Below, one piece after another: positions 37,013 through 53,000 of a stretch of 64,000 nt of DNA (the stretch's first letter is position 1; the number at the start of each line of letters is the position of its first letter). A program made the position numbers and the translations under genes. The stretch lies in assembly GCF_035917675.1 (NCBI RefSeq), contig NZ_CP109104.1:3844001-3908000 (forward strand), given 5' to 3'. Source of the DNA: Streptomyces sp. NBC_01775. Lineage in GTDB: Bacteria; Actinomycetota; Actinomycetes; Streptomycetales; Streptomycetaceae. The notes under the pieces are model-generated. The model saw nothing but the letters and a program-made list of their open reading frames with translations, was not told the DNA's origin and ran no database searches.

Positions 37013-37564
37013 TCAGCAGCCCCGACCCCGATGCCGGCGGCGGTAGTAGGCCGCCGTGACTACCGCGAGCAGCGGGCCCCAGGCCAGCAGGGGGAGATAG
37101 CAGGCGGTCATCAGCCAGTAGTGGCCGCCTTCGGGGGATCCGGCGGCACTCATGTTGTCCGCGTCGTTCCAGGTGAACGCACCGGCGACCGTAATGAGGA
37201 TGACGAGCGCCGCGCCGAGCGAGGCGGGTATCACCGCCGCCATTACGGGGATTGTCCGGCCGCCCAGGGCCGGTACCCAGTGCGGGAATTCCTCGCCCCA
37301 GCTGTGGACCAGGCCCAGGGTGAGCAGTCCGAGTGCCTCGGCCAGCAGGCTGAGGCCGATGAGGTAGAAGGACCCGGCGCCGGGGAAGTTTCCCGGGCGA
37401 AGGAACTCGTCGGTGAATCCGGAGTCCCAGCCCAGGGCGATGGCGATGCGCCACAGCCCGGAAGGCACCAGGGTCAGCGCGGCGGCGTACGCCGCCAGGC
37501 GGACGGAACGGGGGACTTGGGGTGCGGCCGTGACGAGCGTCCCGGCGACCAGGGTGTCAGCCAC
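37013..37564 (-). CDS. Four-helix integral membrane protein of unknown function
   Basis: The 183-residue product has four hydrophobic segments (about 22-44, 68-86, 105-128 and 152-172) and a basic C-terminus (YYRRRHRGRGC). No enzyme motif is seen. Conserved-looking loop residues are WRIAIALGWDSGFTDEFL and GSFYLIGLSLLAEALGL. It overlaps the preceding secreted-protein gene by 8 nt, so the two are likely expressed together. Confidence 0.7.
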   Translation of the reverse strand: MADTLVAGTLVTAAPQVPRSVRLAAYAAALTLVPSGLWRIAIALGWDSGFTDEFLRPGNFPGAGSFYLIGLSLLAEALGLLTLGLVHSWGEEFPHWVPALGGRTIPVMAAVIPASLGAALVILITVAGAFTWNDADNMSAAGSPEGGHYWLMTACYLPLLAWGPLLAVVTAAYYRRRHRGRGC

Positions 37565-38198
37565 GGCGGATCGCCGCCTCGGGCTGCGCGGGAGACTTGG
37601 TGATCTCGGCGTGGACCACCTTGAAGCCGCCCTTGACCACGGTCGTGAACGGTGCGGGAGCCATGCACGTACCGGCCTGCGGCCTTACGGGCCGGCCGTT
37701 CTCATCAACGTTCCCTGGGTCGACGTTCACCACCCCCCAGGAGAAGCCGAGCCGGTCCGGCTCGCCCTTGCCGCCCTGCTGGACACTGATGCCCAGCCGG
37801 GCGCCGACGTCCTCGACGTTCGACTTCGTCACGATCGCGGTCAGGGTCGCCGTCCGGCCGCTGGTGACCAGGCAGTCCACCCGCGCCTCCGCCCACCCCG
37901 TGGCTCCGCCCCGGGGGGTGTGGGAGAACTTCAGCGTGCCCCGGGCATCTGTGGACAGTCCCTCGGGGGCCTTGGGGGGCACCGGCCGGGTGAACGGCGT
38001 CTGTTCAGCATGGATGGTGAAGCGGATGTCGTCGTTGATCGACTCTATGTAGGAGATTCGCGCTTTCCCATGGACGCTCGCGGTCTTCGTCGGCTTCTTC
38101 TCGACTGACGCGGCCCGGGCTGTGGGAGCGGGCCCGGAAGTGACCAGCCCGGCGAGGACGGCGACGGCTGCCGTAGCGCCGATTGCGGTGTTGCGCAT
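37557..38198 (-). CDS. Secreted protein of unknown function
   Basis: The 213-residue precursor has a clear signal peptide (MRNTAIGATAAVAVLAGLVTS, then Ala-rich ending near TARAAS, cleavage around residue 29). The mature part is polar with no known domain. It includes ARISYIESINDDIRFTIHAE and two cysteines (DCLVTSG, GTCMAP) that could form a disulphide. GGAG lies 6 nt before ATG 38198. It overlaps the downstream membrane protein gene by 8 nt. Confidence 0.72.
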   Translation of the reverse strand: MRNTAIGATAAVAVLAGLVTSGPAPTARAASVEKKPTKTASVHGKARISYIESINDDIRFTIHAEQTPFTRPVPPKAPEGLSTDARGTLKFSHTPRGGATGWAEARVDCLVTSGRTATLTAIVTKSNVEDVGARLGISVQQGGKGEPDRLGFSWGVVNVDPGNVDENGRPVRPQAGTCMAPAPFTTVVKGGFKVVHAEITKSPAQPEAAIRRG

Positions 38199-38378
38199 GG
38201 TGAACTCCCGTGTTCTGGAGGGTGTTTGTGTTGCCGGTCGGTTGAACGGCTCAAGCTTCACCCCTGGCGCCCCCGCGATCCCATCCGCCGATCGGCACAA
38301 AGATCGCGCCGCCGCCCGGCCCTTCTGTGCCGTTCGGCGGAGAGCCCCGCCACATCGCACACTCGTACGCTGATCACC

Positions 38379-39491
38379 ATGTGGGAATCAACCGGCCCGG
38401 CCGTCACAGCGCTTGGCGCTCTGCCGTCGCTCGCGGCCACGGGCACGCTGCTGTGGGCCGTTGCCCGCCCCCGTGCCGCGGTTCGTCAGCGGCTCGGCCG
38501 CCTCGCCCGCCCGACCACGGTCTGCGCGGTCCTCTCCCTGATCACCAGCTTCGCCCTGCCGAAGGCTGGTTCCGGCTCCGGCTGGAAGCTGGCGGAGACC
38601 GCCGTCCTGCTGCTCCTCCTGGCCATGGTCACCCGCTGGTCACCCCTGCGCGAACTCAAGTCGGCCCTCCCACTGACCGCCCTCGCGGTGACCCTCTGGC
38701 CACTGCCGCTGGTCGCCGGTGAGTCCTTCCTGGAATCCATCGGAATAGCCACCTTCTGGCTGCTTCCCGTAGCCGCCGCGGTGGCGGCCGGCGCCTACCC
38801 CCGCCGCCAGGAACTGCGTCGCCGGAGCGCGGTGGCCGAGGCCCGCAGCGCCCAGCGTCTTCAGCTGTCCCGCGACCTGCACGACTTCGTCGCCCATGAC
38901 ATCAGCGGGATCGTCGTCCAGGCCCAGGCGGCCCGCTTCGTCGCCGCCACCGACCCCTCCCAGGCGGTGCTCGCCCTGGAACGCATCGAGAAGGCGGGCC
39001 TGAGCGCCCTGGCCGCGATGGACCGGACGGTACAGATGCTGCACGGTCCGAAGGCACCCGCCACCGAGCCGCTCCCCGATGTGTCCCAACTGCGGTCCCT
39101 GATAGAGAACTTCACCTCGGCGGGAGCCACCAAGGCGCATCTGGACCTGCCTCCCCTGGTCACGGAGTCGCTCTCCCGTGAGGCGGGCTCCGCCGCGTAT
39201 CGCATCGTCGTCGAGGCGCTGACCAACATCCGCCGGCACGCCCCCGACGCCTCCCGCGCCACCGTCGCGTTCATGCCCACTGCCACCACTGTGGAGATCC
39301 GGGTCACCAACGACCGCGGTACCCGCCCCGCCCCGGCCCGCCGCCGCGTCTCCCGGGGCGGCCTCGGCCTCCCCGCTCTCACCGAGCACGCCCAGGCCCT
39401 CGGCGGAACCCTCTCGGCGGGGCCGCACGGCGACGGCGGCTGGCAGCTCACCGCCGTCCTGCCTGCCACGCTCCCGGAAGAGACCCCATGA
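38379..39491 (+). CDS. Sensor histidine kinase (HisKA_3/NarL type)
   Basis: The 370-residue kinase has four or five membrane segments in residues 10-140. The dimerisation motif SRDLHDFVAHDISGIVVQAQ carries phospho-accepting His168. The ATPase domain has EALTNIRRHAPDA (N box) and RGGLGLPALTEHAQALGG (G boxes). Start 38379 was chosen because upstream in-frame codons encode a non-kinase stretch. The response regulator gene overlaps its stop by 4 nt. The signal is unknown. Confidence 0.92.
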   Translation: MWESTGPAVTALGALPSLAATGTLLWAVARPRAAVRQRLGRLARPTTVCAVLSLITSFALPKAGSGSGWKLAETAVLLLLLAMVTRWSPLRELKSALPLTALAVTLWPLPLVAGESFLESIGIATFWLLPVAAAVAAGAYPRRQELRRRSAVAEARSAQRLQLSRDLHDFVAHDISGIVVQAQAARFVAATDPSQAVLALERIEKAGLSALAAMDRTVQMLHGPKAPATEPLPDVSQLRSLIENFTSAGATKAHLDLPPLVTESLSREAGSAAYRIVVEALTNIRRHAPDASRATVAFMPTATTVEIRVTNDRGTRPAPARRRVSRGGLGLPALTEHAQALGGTLSAGPHGDGGWQLTAVLPATLPEETP

Positions 39492-40168
39492 CGACGCCGC
39501 TCGGCCCGACCCGCATCCTGATCGCCGACGACCAGGAGGACGTACGCAGCGGCTTCCGCCTGATTCTCGGCTCGCAGCCCGACATGACCGTGGTCGGCGA
39601 GGCGGCGGACGGCCTCACCGCCGTTGACCTCGCCCGCACCCTGCGCCCTGACCTGATCCTCGCCGACATCCGGATGCCGGGCTTGGACGGCCTCGAACTC
39701 ACCCGGCGCCTCGCGGGCCCCGGCGTACCCGACCCGATGCGTGTCCTCGTCGTCACCACCTTCGACCACGACGACTACGTACGCACGGCACTGCACGACG
39801 GCGCCTGCGGGTTCCTGCTCAAGCGCTCGGGTCCCGGGCTGCTGATCGAGGGGGTCAGGGCGGCGATGGCCGGGGACATCCTCATCAGCCCTCAGATCAC
39901 GGTCCGGCTGCTCCAGACCCTCGCCCCTGCCCCCGCCCCGGCAGCGCCCACGGCCCAGTCGCCTCTCACCGCCCGGGAGGGCGAGATCGCCCGGCTGGTC
40001 GCCGAGGGCCTCACCAACGCCGAGATCGGCGAGAAGCTCTTCATCTCGGCCGGCACCGCCAAGACCCACATCGCCAACGTCCAGGCGAAGCTGAAGGCCC
40101 GTAACCGGGTGGGTATCGCCGCCTGGGCCTGGGAGAACGGACTGGCCGGTCCGGTCCCACGGGAGTAG
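39488..40168 (+). CDS. NarL/LuxR-family response regulator
   Basis: The 226-residue product has a receiver domain with acidic pocket DD at 14-15, phospho-acceptor Asp60 (LADIRMPG) and the Lys in FLLKRSG. A LuxR-type helix-turn-helix is at about 160-215 (LTAREGEIARLVAEGLTNAEIGEKLFISAGTAKTHIANVQAKL). It overlaps the kinase gene by 4 nt (ATGA) and is its partner. The nearby FtsX remnant suggests that the original target was an ABC transporter. Confidence 0.94.
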   Translation: MTTPLGPTRILIADDQEDVRSGFRLILGSQPDMTVVGEAADGLTAVDLARTLRPDLILADIRMPGLDGLELTRRLAGPGVPDPMRVLVVTTFDHDDYVRTALHDGACGFLLKRSGPGLLIEGVRAAMAGDILISPQITVRLLQTLAPAPAPAAPTAQSPLTAREGEIARLVAEGLTNAEIGEKLFISAGTAKTHIANVQAKLKARNRVGIAAWAWENGLAGPVPRE

Positions 40169-40186
40169 GGCGCAGAGGGAGGACTA

Positions 40187-40313
40187 TTCGTTGTGCAGCA
40201 CCTTGGCGAGGGGGTGAGGCGCGCTGCCGACCTCACCGGGATCAGCGCGCCGAGGACTGCGATCGTGACGCCCGCCAGGACCAGAACAGCAAGCTGCCGT
40301 ACGTGCCAGACCT
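40187..40313 (-). pseudogene. C-terminal remnant of an FtsX/MacB-type ABC permease
   Basis: On the minus strand a frame reads VRQLAVLVLAGVTIAVLGALIPVRSAARLTP, the usual last membrane helix and PxRxAAR loop of FtsX-type permeases. A one-base shift then gives LAKVLHNE and a stop at 40189-40187, the usual C-terminal sequence. The rest of the gene is missing. It is decayed and sits convergent to the two-component regulator. Such systems often control ABC exporters of this type. Confidence 0.65.
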
Positions 40314-40410
40314 TCCCTGTTCGCCCTGCGGCCGATCCCAGCCTGACCCTGGGCACTCGACCGTGCCGCAGGCGTGGACAGAAAATTGGCGTCAGACCTG
40401 ACCCGGTCCG

Positions 40411-40471
40411 CGCCGCCCAAGGCCCGCGGCCAAAATGGTGCACGCCGCCCAAGGCCCGCGGCCCAAAATGG
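40411..40471. repeat. Two direct repeats (32-nt period) downstream of tuf
   Basis: The unit CGCCGCCCAAGGCCCGCGGC followed by (C)AAAATGG occurs at 40411-40437 and 40443-40471. It lies between the permease remnant and the tuf terminator. No gene is seen. Together with those two features it accounts for the 430-bp non-coding stretch 40169-40598. Confidence 0.75.
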
Positions 40472-40490
40472 CCCACACAAAAGAGCGCAC

Positions 40491-40533
40491 GCAAAGAGGG
40501 CCCGCACGGCAGCAAAGCCGTACGGACCCTCTT
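40491..40533 (-). terminator. Terminator of the str operon after tuf
   Basis: A 17-bp stem (two mismatches) pairs 40494-40510 with 40517-40533 around a 6-nt loop; the outer arm is AAGAGGG/CCCTCTT. It starts 66 nt after the tuf stop, and on the minus strand it ends in CTCTTTG. Confidence 0.85.
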
Positions 40534-40598
40534 CCAGCCGGAGCGCCGGTGCCGAAGCACCGAGCGCCGAAGCTGAACGCGTTACGCGCAGCGACAGG

Positions 40599-41792
40599 TC
40601 ACTTGGTGATCTTGGTGACCTGGCCGGCGCCCACGGTGCGGCCACCCTCACGGATGGCGAACTTGAGGCCCTCTTCCATGGCGACCGGCTGGATGAGCTG
40701 GACGCTCATCTCGGTGTTGTCGCCCGGCATGACCATCTCGGTGCCCTCGGGGAGGGTCACGACGCCGGTCACGTCGGTGGTGCGGAAGTAGAACTGCGGG
40801 CGGTAGTTGTTGAAGAAGGGGGTGTGACGGCCACCCTCGTCCTTCGACAGGATGTACGCCTGCGCCTCGAACTCCGTGTGCGGGGTGACCGAGCCCGGCT
40901 TGATGATGACCTGGCCGCGCTCGACGTCCTCGCGCTTGATGCCGCGAAGCAGCAGACCGACGTTCTCACCGGCCTGACCCTCATCCAGCAGCTTCCGGAA
41001 CATCTCGATGCCGGTCACCGTGGTGGTGGTCTTGGTGTCCTTGATGCCGATGATGTCGACGGTCTCGTTGACCTTCAGCACACCGCGCTCGATACGGCCG
41101 GTGACGACCGTGCCGCGACCGGTGATCGTGAAGACGTCCTCGATCGGCATGAGGAAGGGCTTCTCAACGTCGCGCTCCGGCTGCGGGATCGCGTCGTCGA
41201 CGGCGGACATGAGCTTGACGATGGACTCGCCCCACTCCTTGTCGCCCTCGAGCGCCTTGAGCGCCGAGACCTTGACGACCGGAACCTCGTCGCCCGGGAA
41301 CTCGTACTCCGAGAGAAGCTCACGGACCTCGAGCTCGACGAGCTCCATGATCTCCTCGTCGTCCACCATGTCGGCCTTGTTCAGCGCGACGACGATGTAC
41401 GGGACGCCGACCTGGCGGGCCAGGAGCACGTGCTCCTTGGTCTGCGGCATCGGGCCGTCGGTGGCGGCGACCACGAGGATGGCGCCGTCCATCTGGGCAG
41501 CACCGGTGATCATGTTCTTGATGTAGTCCGCGTGACCCGGGCAGTCGACGTGGGCGTAGTGACGGTTCTCCGTCTGGTATTCGACGTGCGCGATGGAAAT
41601 CGTGATGCCGCGCTGGCGCTCTTCGGGCGCCTTGTCGATGTTCTCGAAGGCCGAAGCCTCGTTCAGGTCCGGGTACGCGTCGTGCAGCACCTTGGTAATC
41701 GCCGCGGTAAGAGTGGTCTTGCCGTGGTCGATGTGACCGATGGTGCCGATGTTGACGTGCGGCTTAGTCCGCTCGAACTTCGCCTTCGCCAC
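40599..41792 (-). CDS. tuf: Elongation factor Tu
   Basis: EF-Tu carries aminoacyl-tRNA to the ribosome as a GTPase. The 397-residue product has the P-loop GHIDHGKT (residues 19-26), DCPGH with the catalytic His, and NKAD. Domain 2/3 blocks [17 protein letters not shown] and [18 protein letters not shown] are normal. Ala is kept in FAIREGG, so no classical kirromycin-resistance change is seen. GGAGG lies upstream of the ATG. It is the last gene of the str operon. Confidence 0.99.
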   Translation of the reverse strand: MAKAKFERTKPHVNIGTIGHIDHGKTTLTAAITKVLHDAYPDLNEASAFENIDKAPEERQRGITISIAHVEYQTENRHYAHVDCPGHADYIKNMITGAAQMDGAILVVAATDGPMPQTKEHVLLARQVGVPYIVVALNKADMVDDEEIMELVELEVRELLSEYEFPGDEVPVVKVSALKALEGDKEWGESIVKLMSAVDDAIPQPERDVEKPFLMPIEDVFTITGRGTVVTGRIERGVLKVNETVDIIGIKDTKTTTTVTGIEMFRKLLDEGQAGENVGLLLRGIKREDVERGQVIIKPGSVTPHTEFEAQAYILSKDEGGRHTPFFNNYRPQFYFRTTDVTGVVTLPEGTEMVMPGDNTEMSVQLIQPVAMEEGLKFAIREGGRTVGAGQVTKITK

Positions 41793-41821
41793 TGGGGTCC
41801 TCCTGTGGACTGGTGCTGTAC

Positions 41822-41969
41822 ACCCTCCACAGTTTGCGGAGGGGTTCAGGTGGTCGTACCGAACAGATCAGGACCCCGAGGGGGATGCCCTTGACCTGTT
41901 CGCTGGGATGGGCGGGCGGCCGGGGCGGCCCCGGCACAGCCGCACGGATGTCCGTACGGTCTGTGCCGG
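41822..41969 (-). promoter_or_regulatory. Hairpins in the fusA-tuf intergenic region
   Basis: One long imperfect stem (41931-41969, outer arms CCGGCACAG/CTGTGCCGG) and one short stem near the tuf start (ACCCTCC/GGAGGGGT, 41822-41845) occupy the 225-bp spacer. In other Streptomyces tuf has its own promoter here. No clear -35/-10 pair was found. The stems may attenuate or protect the mRNA. Confidence 0.5.
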
Positions 41970-42017
41970 AGTGCCCCGAATGCCTTTGCTCCAGCCTAAA
42001 GGGTGAGTGTGGGTCTG

Positions 42018-44141
<2,124 letters not shown>

Positions 44142-44180
44142 AAGGCTTCAGTCTTCTCTCGGTCTCGATGGGGTCTGCGA

Positions 44181-44651
44181 CTACCAGCGGTAGTGCGCGA
44201 AGGCCTTGTTGGACTCGGCCATCTTGTGCGTGTCCTCACGCTTCTTGACGGCTGCGCCCAGGCCGTTGGAGGCGTCGAGCAGCTCGTTCATGAGGCGTTC
44301 GGTCATGGTCTTCTCGCGGCGGGCGCGGGAGTACCCGACGAGCCAGCGCAGCGCGAGAGTGGCGGCGCGGCCGGGCTTGACCTCGACCGGCACCTGGTAG
44401 GTGGCACCGCCGACACGGCGGGACTTGACCTCAAGGGTCGGCTTGATGTTCTCCAGCGCGCGCTTGAGCGTGATGACCGGGTCGTTGCCGGTCTTCTCGC
44501 GCAGGCCCTCCATGGCGCCGTAAACGATGCGCTCAGCGGTGGAGCGCTTGCCGTTCAGGAGCACCTTGTTGATGAGGGACGTCACCAAAGGAGTGCCGTA
44601 GACCGGGTCGATGATGACCGGGCGCTTCGGGGCGGGGCCCTTACGAGGCAT
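44181..44651 (-). CDS. rpsG: 30S ribosomal protein S7
   Basis: S7 nucleates the 30S head and represses the str operon in E. coli. The 156-residue product starts [23 protein letters not shown], has the signature [20 protein letters not shown], and ends [13 protein letters not shown]. It is 2 nt after rpsL. Confidence 0.99.
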   Translation of the reverse strand: MPRKGPAPKRPVIIDPVYGTPLVTSLINKVLLNGKRSTAERIVYGAMEGLREKTGNDPVITLKRALENIKPTLEVKSRRVGGATYQVPVEVKPGRAATLALRWLVGYSRARREKTMTERLMNELLDASNGLGAAVKKREDTHKMAESNKAFAHYRW

Positions 44652-44653
44652 GC

Positions 44654-45025
44654 TTACTTCTCCTTCTTGGCGCCGTAGCGGCTGCGAGCCTGCTTGCGGT
44701 TCTTGACGCCCTGCGTGTCGAGGGAGCCGCGGATGATCTTGTACCGAACACCCGGCAGGTCCTTCACACGGCCACCACGCACGAGCACGATGGAGTGCTC
44801 CTGGAGGTTGTGGCCCTCACCCGGAATGTAGGCGGTGACCTCGATCCCGCTGGTCAGACGCACACGCGCGACCTTACGCAGGGCCGAGTTCGGCTTCTTC
44901 GGGGTGGTCGTGAACACACGCGTGCAGACGCCACGGCGCTGGGGCGAACCCTCAAGTGCGGGCGTCTTGTTCTTCTCGACCTTGTCCTGCCGGCCCTTCC
45001 GGACCAGCTGCTGGATCGTAGGCAC
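44654..45025 (-). CDS. rpsL: 30S ribosomal protein S12
   Basis: S12 controls decoding accuracy. The 123-residue product starts at GTG 45025 ([20 protein letters not shown]). The streptomycin-relevant residues Lys43 (TTTPKKPNS) and Lys88 (RVKDLPG), and Pro91, are wild type, so no high-level resistance is predicted. It is the first gene of the str operon, with a good promoter and a leader of about 210 nt. Confidence 0.98.
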   Translation of the reverse strand: MPTIQQLVRKGRQDKVEKNKTPALEGSPQRRGVCTRVFTTTPKKPNSALRKVARVRLTSGIEVTAYIPGEGHNLQEHSIVLVRGGRVKDLPGVRYKIIRGSLDTQGVKNRKQARSRYGAKKEK

Positions 45026-45077
45026 CGTTTCTCCGGTTTCTGTGTGCCGTCTCGGTAAAGCTAACCTGGGCCACAGT

Positions 45078-45130
45078 CCGACCCACGAGGTCGGGTGTGT
45101 CGAAGACTGCAGGTCTCCGCCGAAGGCGGA
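45078..45130 (-). promoter_or_regulatory. Hairpins in the rpsL leader
   Basis: Two short stems, TCCGCC/GGCGGA (45116-45121/45125-45130) and CCGACC/GGTCGG (45078-45083/45089-45094), lie between the promoter and rpsL. They may take part in folding of the leader. With the promoter they explain the 315-bp non-coding stretch 45026-45340. Confidence 0.4.
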
Positions 45131-45241
45131 AGACTTCTCCGTGGTGAGAAGCATGCAGATCCCGGTATCACCAGCTGCGCGGACATTCACCGCTCTCGCG
45201 GGGAGACAACAGCGCAGGGGACACCCCAGGCACAAGGTCTG

Positions 45242-45270
45242 AGGGTACCTACCTCACCGGCTGGGGTCAA
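45242..45270 (-). promoter_or_regulatory. HrdB-type promoter of the str operon
   Basis: On the minus strand TTGACC (45270-45265) is followed after exactly 17 nt by TACCCT (45247-45242). The pair lies upstream of rpsL and downstream of the DUF1707 gene. Confidence 0.75.
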
Positions 45271-45340
45271 AACAAATGGACCGGCCACCATAGCGCCCCC
45301 GACCTGCGAGAAGAAGAGCGCCAGGGGCGCACGTCGTCGG

Positions 45341-45886
45341 TCAGGCCGACGCGACGCCCACCACGAGGATGAGCATGAGGGCGAATCCGATGGCCAGCCA
45401 CCCCAGCACCAGGCCCGCCGTCGCCAGCCCCGCGCCCTCCTCGCCGTTCTTGTTGATCTCCGCCCTCGCCTTGTGCCCCAGGATGACCGCGGGGATGGCC
45501 GTAAGCCCGTACACGGGCGTCAGGATCCCGCAGACCAGCGCGCCGATGGCGGTCCCGTTGGTCCTCGGCGGAGGCTGCGCGGGCAGGAACGTACGCGCCA
45601 CAGGCGGGTACTGGGTCTGCGGCTGAAGCTGCTGTTGCGGCCGAGGCATCGCCATCGGCCCCTGCGGCAGATCCGCGATGAGCACATTCAGCTCCGCGTA
45701 CGTCAGCGCCTGCGTCGCCCTCGACAACCGCTGCTCGTACTCGGGCTGCCCCAGCCTGCCCTCGCTGAATCCGGCCTTGAGCACATCGATCGTCCGTTCC
45801 CGGTCCGAGTGCGACGCACGCATGGCACCGAGCTGCTGATCCCCCTGGGTCGGAACCCCTTCGGGGTTCCACGGTCCGAACGCCAC
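45341..45886 (-). CDS. DUF1707/DUF4190 membrane protein
   Basis: The 181-residue product has an N-terminal DUF1707 (MRASHSDRERTIDVLKAGFSEGRLGQPEYEQRLSRATQALTYAELNVLIADLP, residues 22-74). A Pro/Gln-rich linker and a two-helix DUF4190 follow (IGALVCGILTPVYGLTAIPAVILGHKARAEI..., GLATAGLVLGWLAIGFALMLILVV). Such proteins are common in Streptomyces and their function is unknown. It stands alone between the rpoC terminator and the str promoter. Confidence 0.88.
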   Translation of the reverse strand: MAFGPWNPEGVPTQGDQQLGAMRASHSDRERTIDVLKAGFSEGRLGQPEYEQRLSRATQALTYAELNVLIADLPQGPMAMPRPQQQLQPQTQYPPVARTFLPAQPPPRTNGTAIGALVCGILTPVYGLTAIPAVILGHKARAEINKNGEEGAGLATAGLVLGWLAIGFALMLILVVGVASA

Positions 45887-45971
45887 TGCCCCCCACCTCC
45901 CGGCTCGCTTGCCCTTAGCTCTCCATCATCCATGACGCAGGCGCTTCGTGGCCGGTTCAGTGCGAGCGAAA

Positions 45972-46009
45972 ACGGCCAAAGGGCGGCCACCCGCGAAGGG
46001 TGGCCGCCC
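45972..46009 (-). terminator. Terminator of the rpoBC operon
   Basis: A perfect 12-bp stem (GGGCGGCCACCC, 45981-45992 with 45998-46009) around GCGAA starts 53 nt after the rpoC stop. On the minus strand it runs on to CCCTTTGGCCGTTTT. Confidence 0.88.
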
Positions 46010-46061
46010 CAAGTACGAATCCGAGGACCCGTCAGGCGTCATGCCGTCGAGCGTACAGCTG

Positions 46062-49961
<3,900 letters not shown>

Positions 49962-50057
49962 TCTCGTCAATCCCTCTCAGGGTTGTGTGTCAATGGGGTC
50001 TGAACGGGGTCGCGGGAGGGACGGGAGCCGCTGGTCAGCGGCCCCCGGCCGGACCCG

Positions 50058-53000
50058 TCAGACCTCTTCGACGCTGCTCGGCTCGCGCCGGGACAGGTCG
50101 ATGCCGAGCTCCTCCGCCGCGCGGAAGACGTCCTCGTCGGTGTCACGCATCTCGATCGACATGCCGTCCGAGGACAGCACCTCGACATTGAGGCAGAGCG
50201 ACTGCATCTCCTTGATGAGCACCTTGAAGGACTCGGGGATGCCGGGCTCGGGGATGTTCTCGCCCTTGACGATGGCCTCGTAGACCTTCACGCGGCCGGT
50301 GACGTCGTCGGACTTGATGGTGAGCAGCTCCTGGAGGGCGTAAGCGGCGCCGTACGCCTCCAGCGCCCACACCTCCATCTCGCCGAAGCGCTGCCCGCCG
50401 AACTGGGCCTTACCACCCAGCGGCTGCTGGGTGATCATGGAGTACGGACCGGTCGAGCGCGCGTGCAGCTTGTCGTCGACCAGGTGGTGAAGCTTGAGGA
50501 TGTACATGTAGCCGACGGAGATCGGAGCCGGGAACGGCTCCCCGGAGCGGCCGTCGAACAGGTGGGCCTTCCCGGAGGGCTGCACCATCCGCTCGCCGTC
50601 GCGGTTCGGGACCGTGGACTCGAAGAGTCCGGAGATCTCGTCCTCACGGGCACCGTCGAAGACGGGCGTGGCGACGTTGGTCCCGGGGGCGACCTCGTCC
50701 GCGCCGATCTCGGCCAGACGCTCCATCCACTCCTCGGAGCCCTCGACCTTCCAGCCCTGGGAGGCCAGCCAGCCGAGGTGGACCTCCAGGACCTGGCCCG
50801 GGTTCATCCGGGACGGGACACCCAGCGGGTTGAGGATGACGTCGACCGGGGTGCCGTCCTCCATGAACGGCATGTCCTCGACCGGCAGGATCTTGGAGAT
50901 GACGCCCTTGTTGCCGTGCCGGCCAGCGAGCTTGTCACCGTCGGTGATCTTGCGCTTCTGCGCGACGTAGACCCGCACGAGCTGGTTGACGCCCGGGGGA
51001 AGCTCGTCGCCCTCCTCGCGGTCGAAGACGCGGACGCCGATGACCTTGCCGGTCTCGCCGTGCGGCACCTTCAGCGAGGTGTCCCGGACCTCGCGCGCCT
51101 TCTCACCGAAGATCGCGCGCAGCAGCCGCTCCTCGGGGGTCAGCTCGGTCTCACCCTTCGGGGTGACCTTGCCGACGAGGATGTCGCCCGCCTCGACCTC
51201 GGCGCCGATACGGATGATGCCGCGCTCGTCCAGGTCGGCGAGGACCTCTTCGGAGACGTTCGGGATGTCCCGGGTGATCTCCTCCGGGCCGAGCTTGGTG
51301 TCGCGGGCGTCGACCTCGTGCTCCTCGATGTGGATCGAGGAGAGGACGTCGTCCTGCACCAGGCGCTGGCTGAGGATGATCGCGTCCTCGTAGTTGTAGC
51401 CCTCCCACGGCATGAACGCCACGAGCAGGTTCTTGCCGAGCGCCATCTCACCTTCGTCGGTGGACGGGCCGTCGGCCAGCACCTGACCCTCGACGACGCG
51501 GGCGCCCTCGTCCACGAGCACCTTCTGGTTGAAGGAGGTGCCCTGGTTGGAGCGGGTGAACTTGGCGACGCGGTAGGTGTTGTACGTGCCGTCGTCGTTG
51601 GCCACCGTGACGTAGTCGGCGGAGACCTCCTGGACGACACCGTCCTTCTCGGCCTTGATCACGTCGCCGGCGTCGACCGCACAGCGGTACTCCATACCGG
51701 TGCCGACCAGCGGAGACTCGCTCTTGATGAGCGGCACGGCCTGCCGCATCATGTTCGAGCCCATCAGCGCGCGGTTGGCGTCGTCGTGCTCCAGGAAGGG
51801 GATCATGGCGGTCGCGACCGACACCATCTGGCGCGGCGAGACGTCCATGTAGTCCACGTCGTCGCCCGGGATCAGGTCGACCTCGCCGCCACGGCGGCGG
51901 ATCAGCACCCGGTCCTCGGCGAAGCGCATCTCCTCGGTGAGGGGCGCGTTCGCCTGGGCGATCACGAAGCGGTCCTCTTCGTCGGCCGTGAGGTAGTTCA
52001 CCTCGTCGGTGACGACACCCTCGGTCACCTTGCGGTACGGCGTCTCGACGAAGCCGAACGCGTTGACCCGCCCGTAGGAGGCCAGCGAGCCGATCAGACC
52101 GATGTTCGGTCCTTCCGGCGTCTCGATCGGACACATGCGGCCGTAGTGCGAGGGGTGCACGTCACGGACCTCGAAGCCCGCCCGCTCACGGCTCAGACCA
52201 CCCGGGCCGAGCGCGTTGAGACGGCGCTTGTGGGTGAGCCCGGAGATCGGGTTCGTCTGGTCCATGAACTGGGACAGCTGGCTGGTGCCGAAGAACTCCT
52301 TGATGGAGGCGACGACCGGCCGGATGTTGATCAGCGTCTGCGGCGTGATCGCCTCGACGTCCTGGGTGGTCATCCGCTCACGGACGACGCGCTCCATACG
52401 GGCGAGACCCGTACGGACCTGGTTTTGGATCAGCTCGCCGACGTTGCGCAGGCGGCGGTTGCCGAAGTGGTCGATGTCGTCGGTCTCGATGACGATCGTG
52501 TCGCCCTCGGCGGAGGTGGACTCCGTCTCACCGGCGTGCAGCTTGACCAGGTACTTGATCGTCGCGATGACGTCGGCGGTCGTGAGCACGCCCGAGTTCA
52601 GCGGCTCGTCGCCGCCGAGCTTCTTGTTGACCTTGTGCCGGCCGACCTTGGCCAGGTCGTACCGCTTCGGGTTGAAGTAGAGGTTTTCCAGCAGCGTCTG
52701 CGCGGCCTCACGGGTCGGGGGCTCACCCGGACGCAGCTTGCGGTAGATGTCGAGCAGCGCGTCGTCCTGCCCCTGGGTGTGGTCCTTCTCCAGGGTGGCG
52801 CGCATGGACTCGTACTGGCCGAACTCCTCGAGGATCTGCTCGGTCGTCCACCCGAGCGCCTTGAGCAGTACGGTCACGGACTGCTTGCGCTTACGGTCGA
52901 TGCGCACGCCGACCATGTCGCGCTTGTCGACCTCCATCTCCAGCCAGGCGCCCCGGGACGGGATGATCTTGGCGGAGTAGATGTCCTTGTCGGACGTCTT

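Noticed and set aside
38226..38378. 51-codon upstream extension of the histidine kinase
   Set aside because: The extra residues are Arg/Pro-rich, unlike a kinase N-terminus, and overlap the promoter region of the divergent secreted-protein gene.
40599..41792. Possible elfamycin-resistant EF-Tu
   Set aside because: Residues at known kirromycin-resistance positions that I could locate, such as Ala in FAIREGG, are the sensitive type.
44654..45025. Possible streptomycin-resistance allele of rpsL
   Set aside because: Lys43, Lys88 and Pro91 are wild type.
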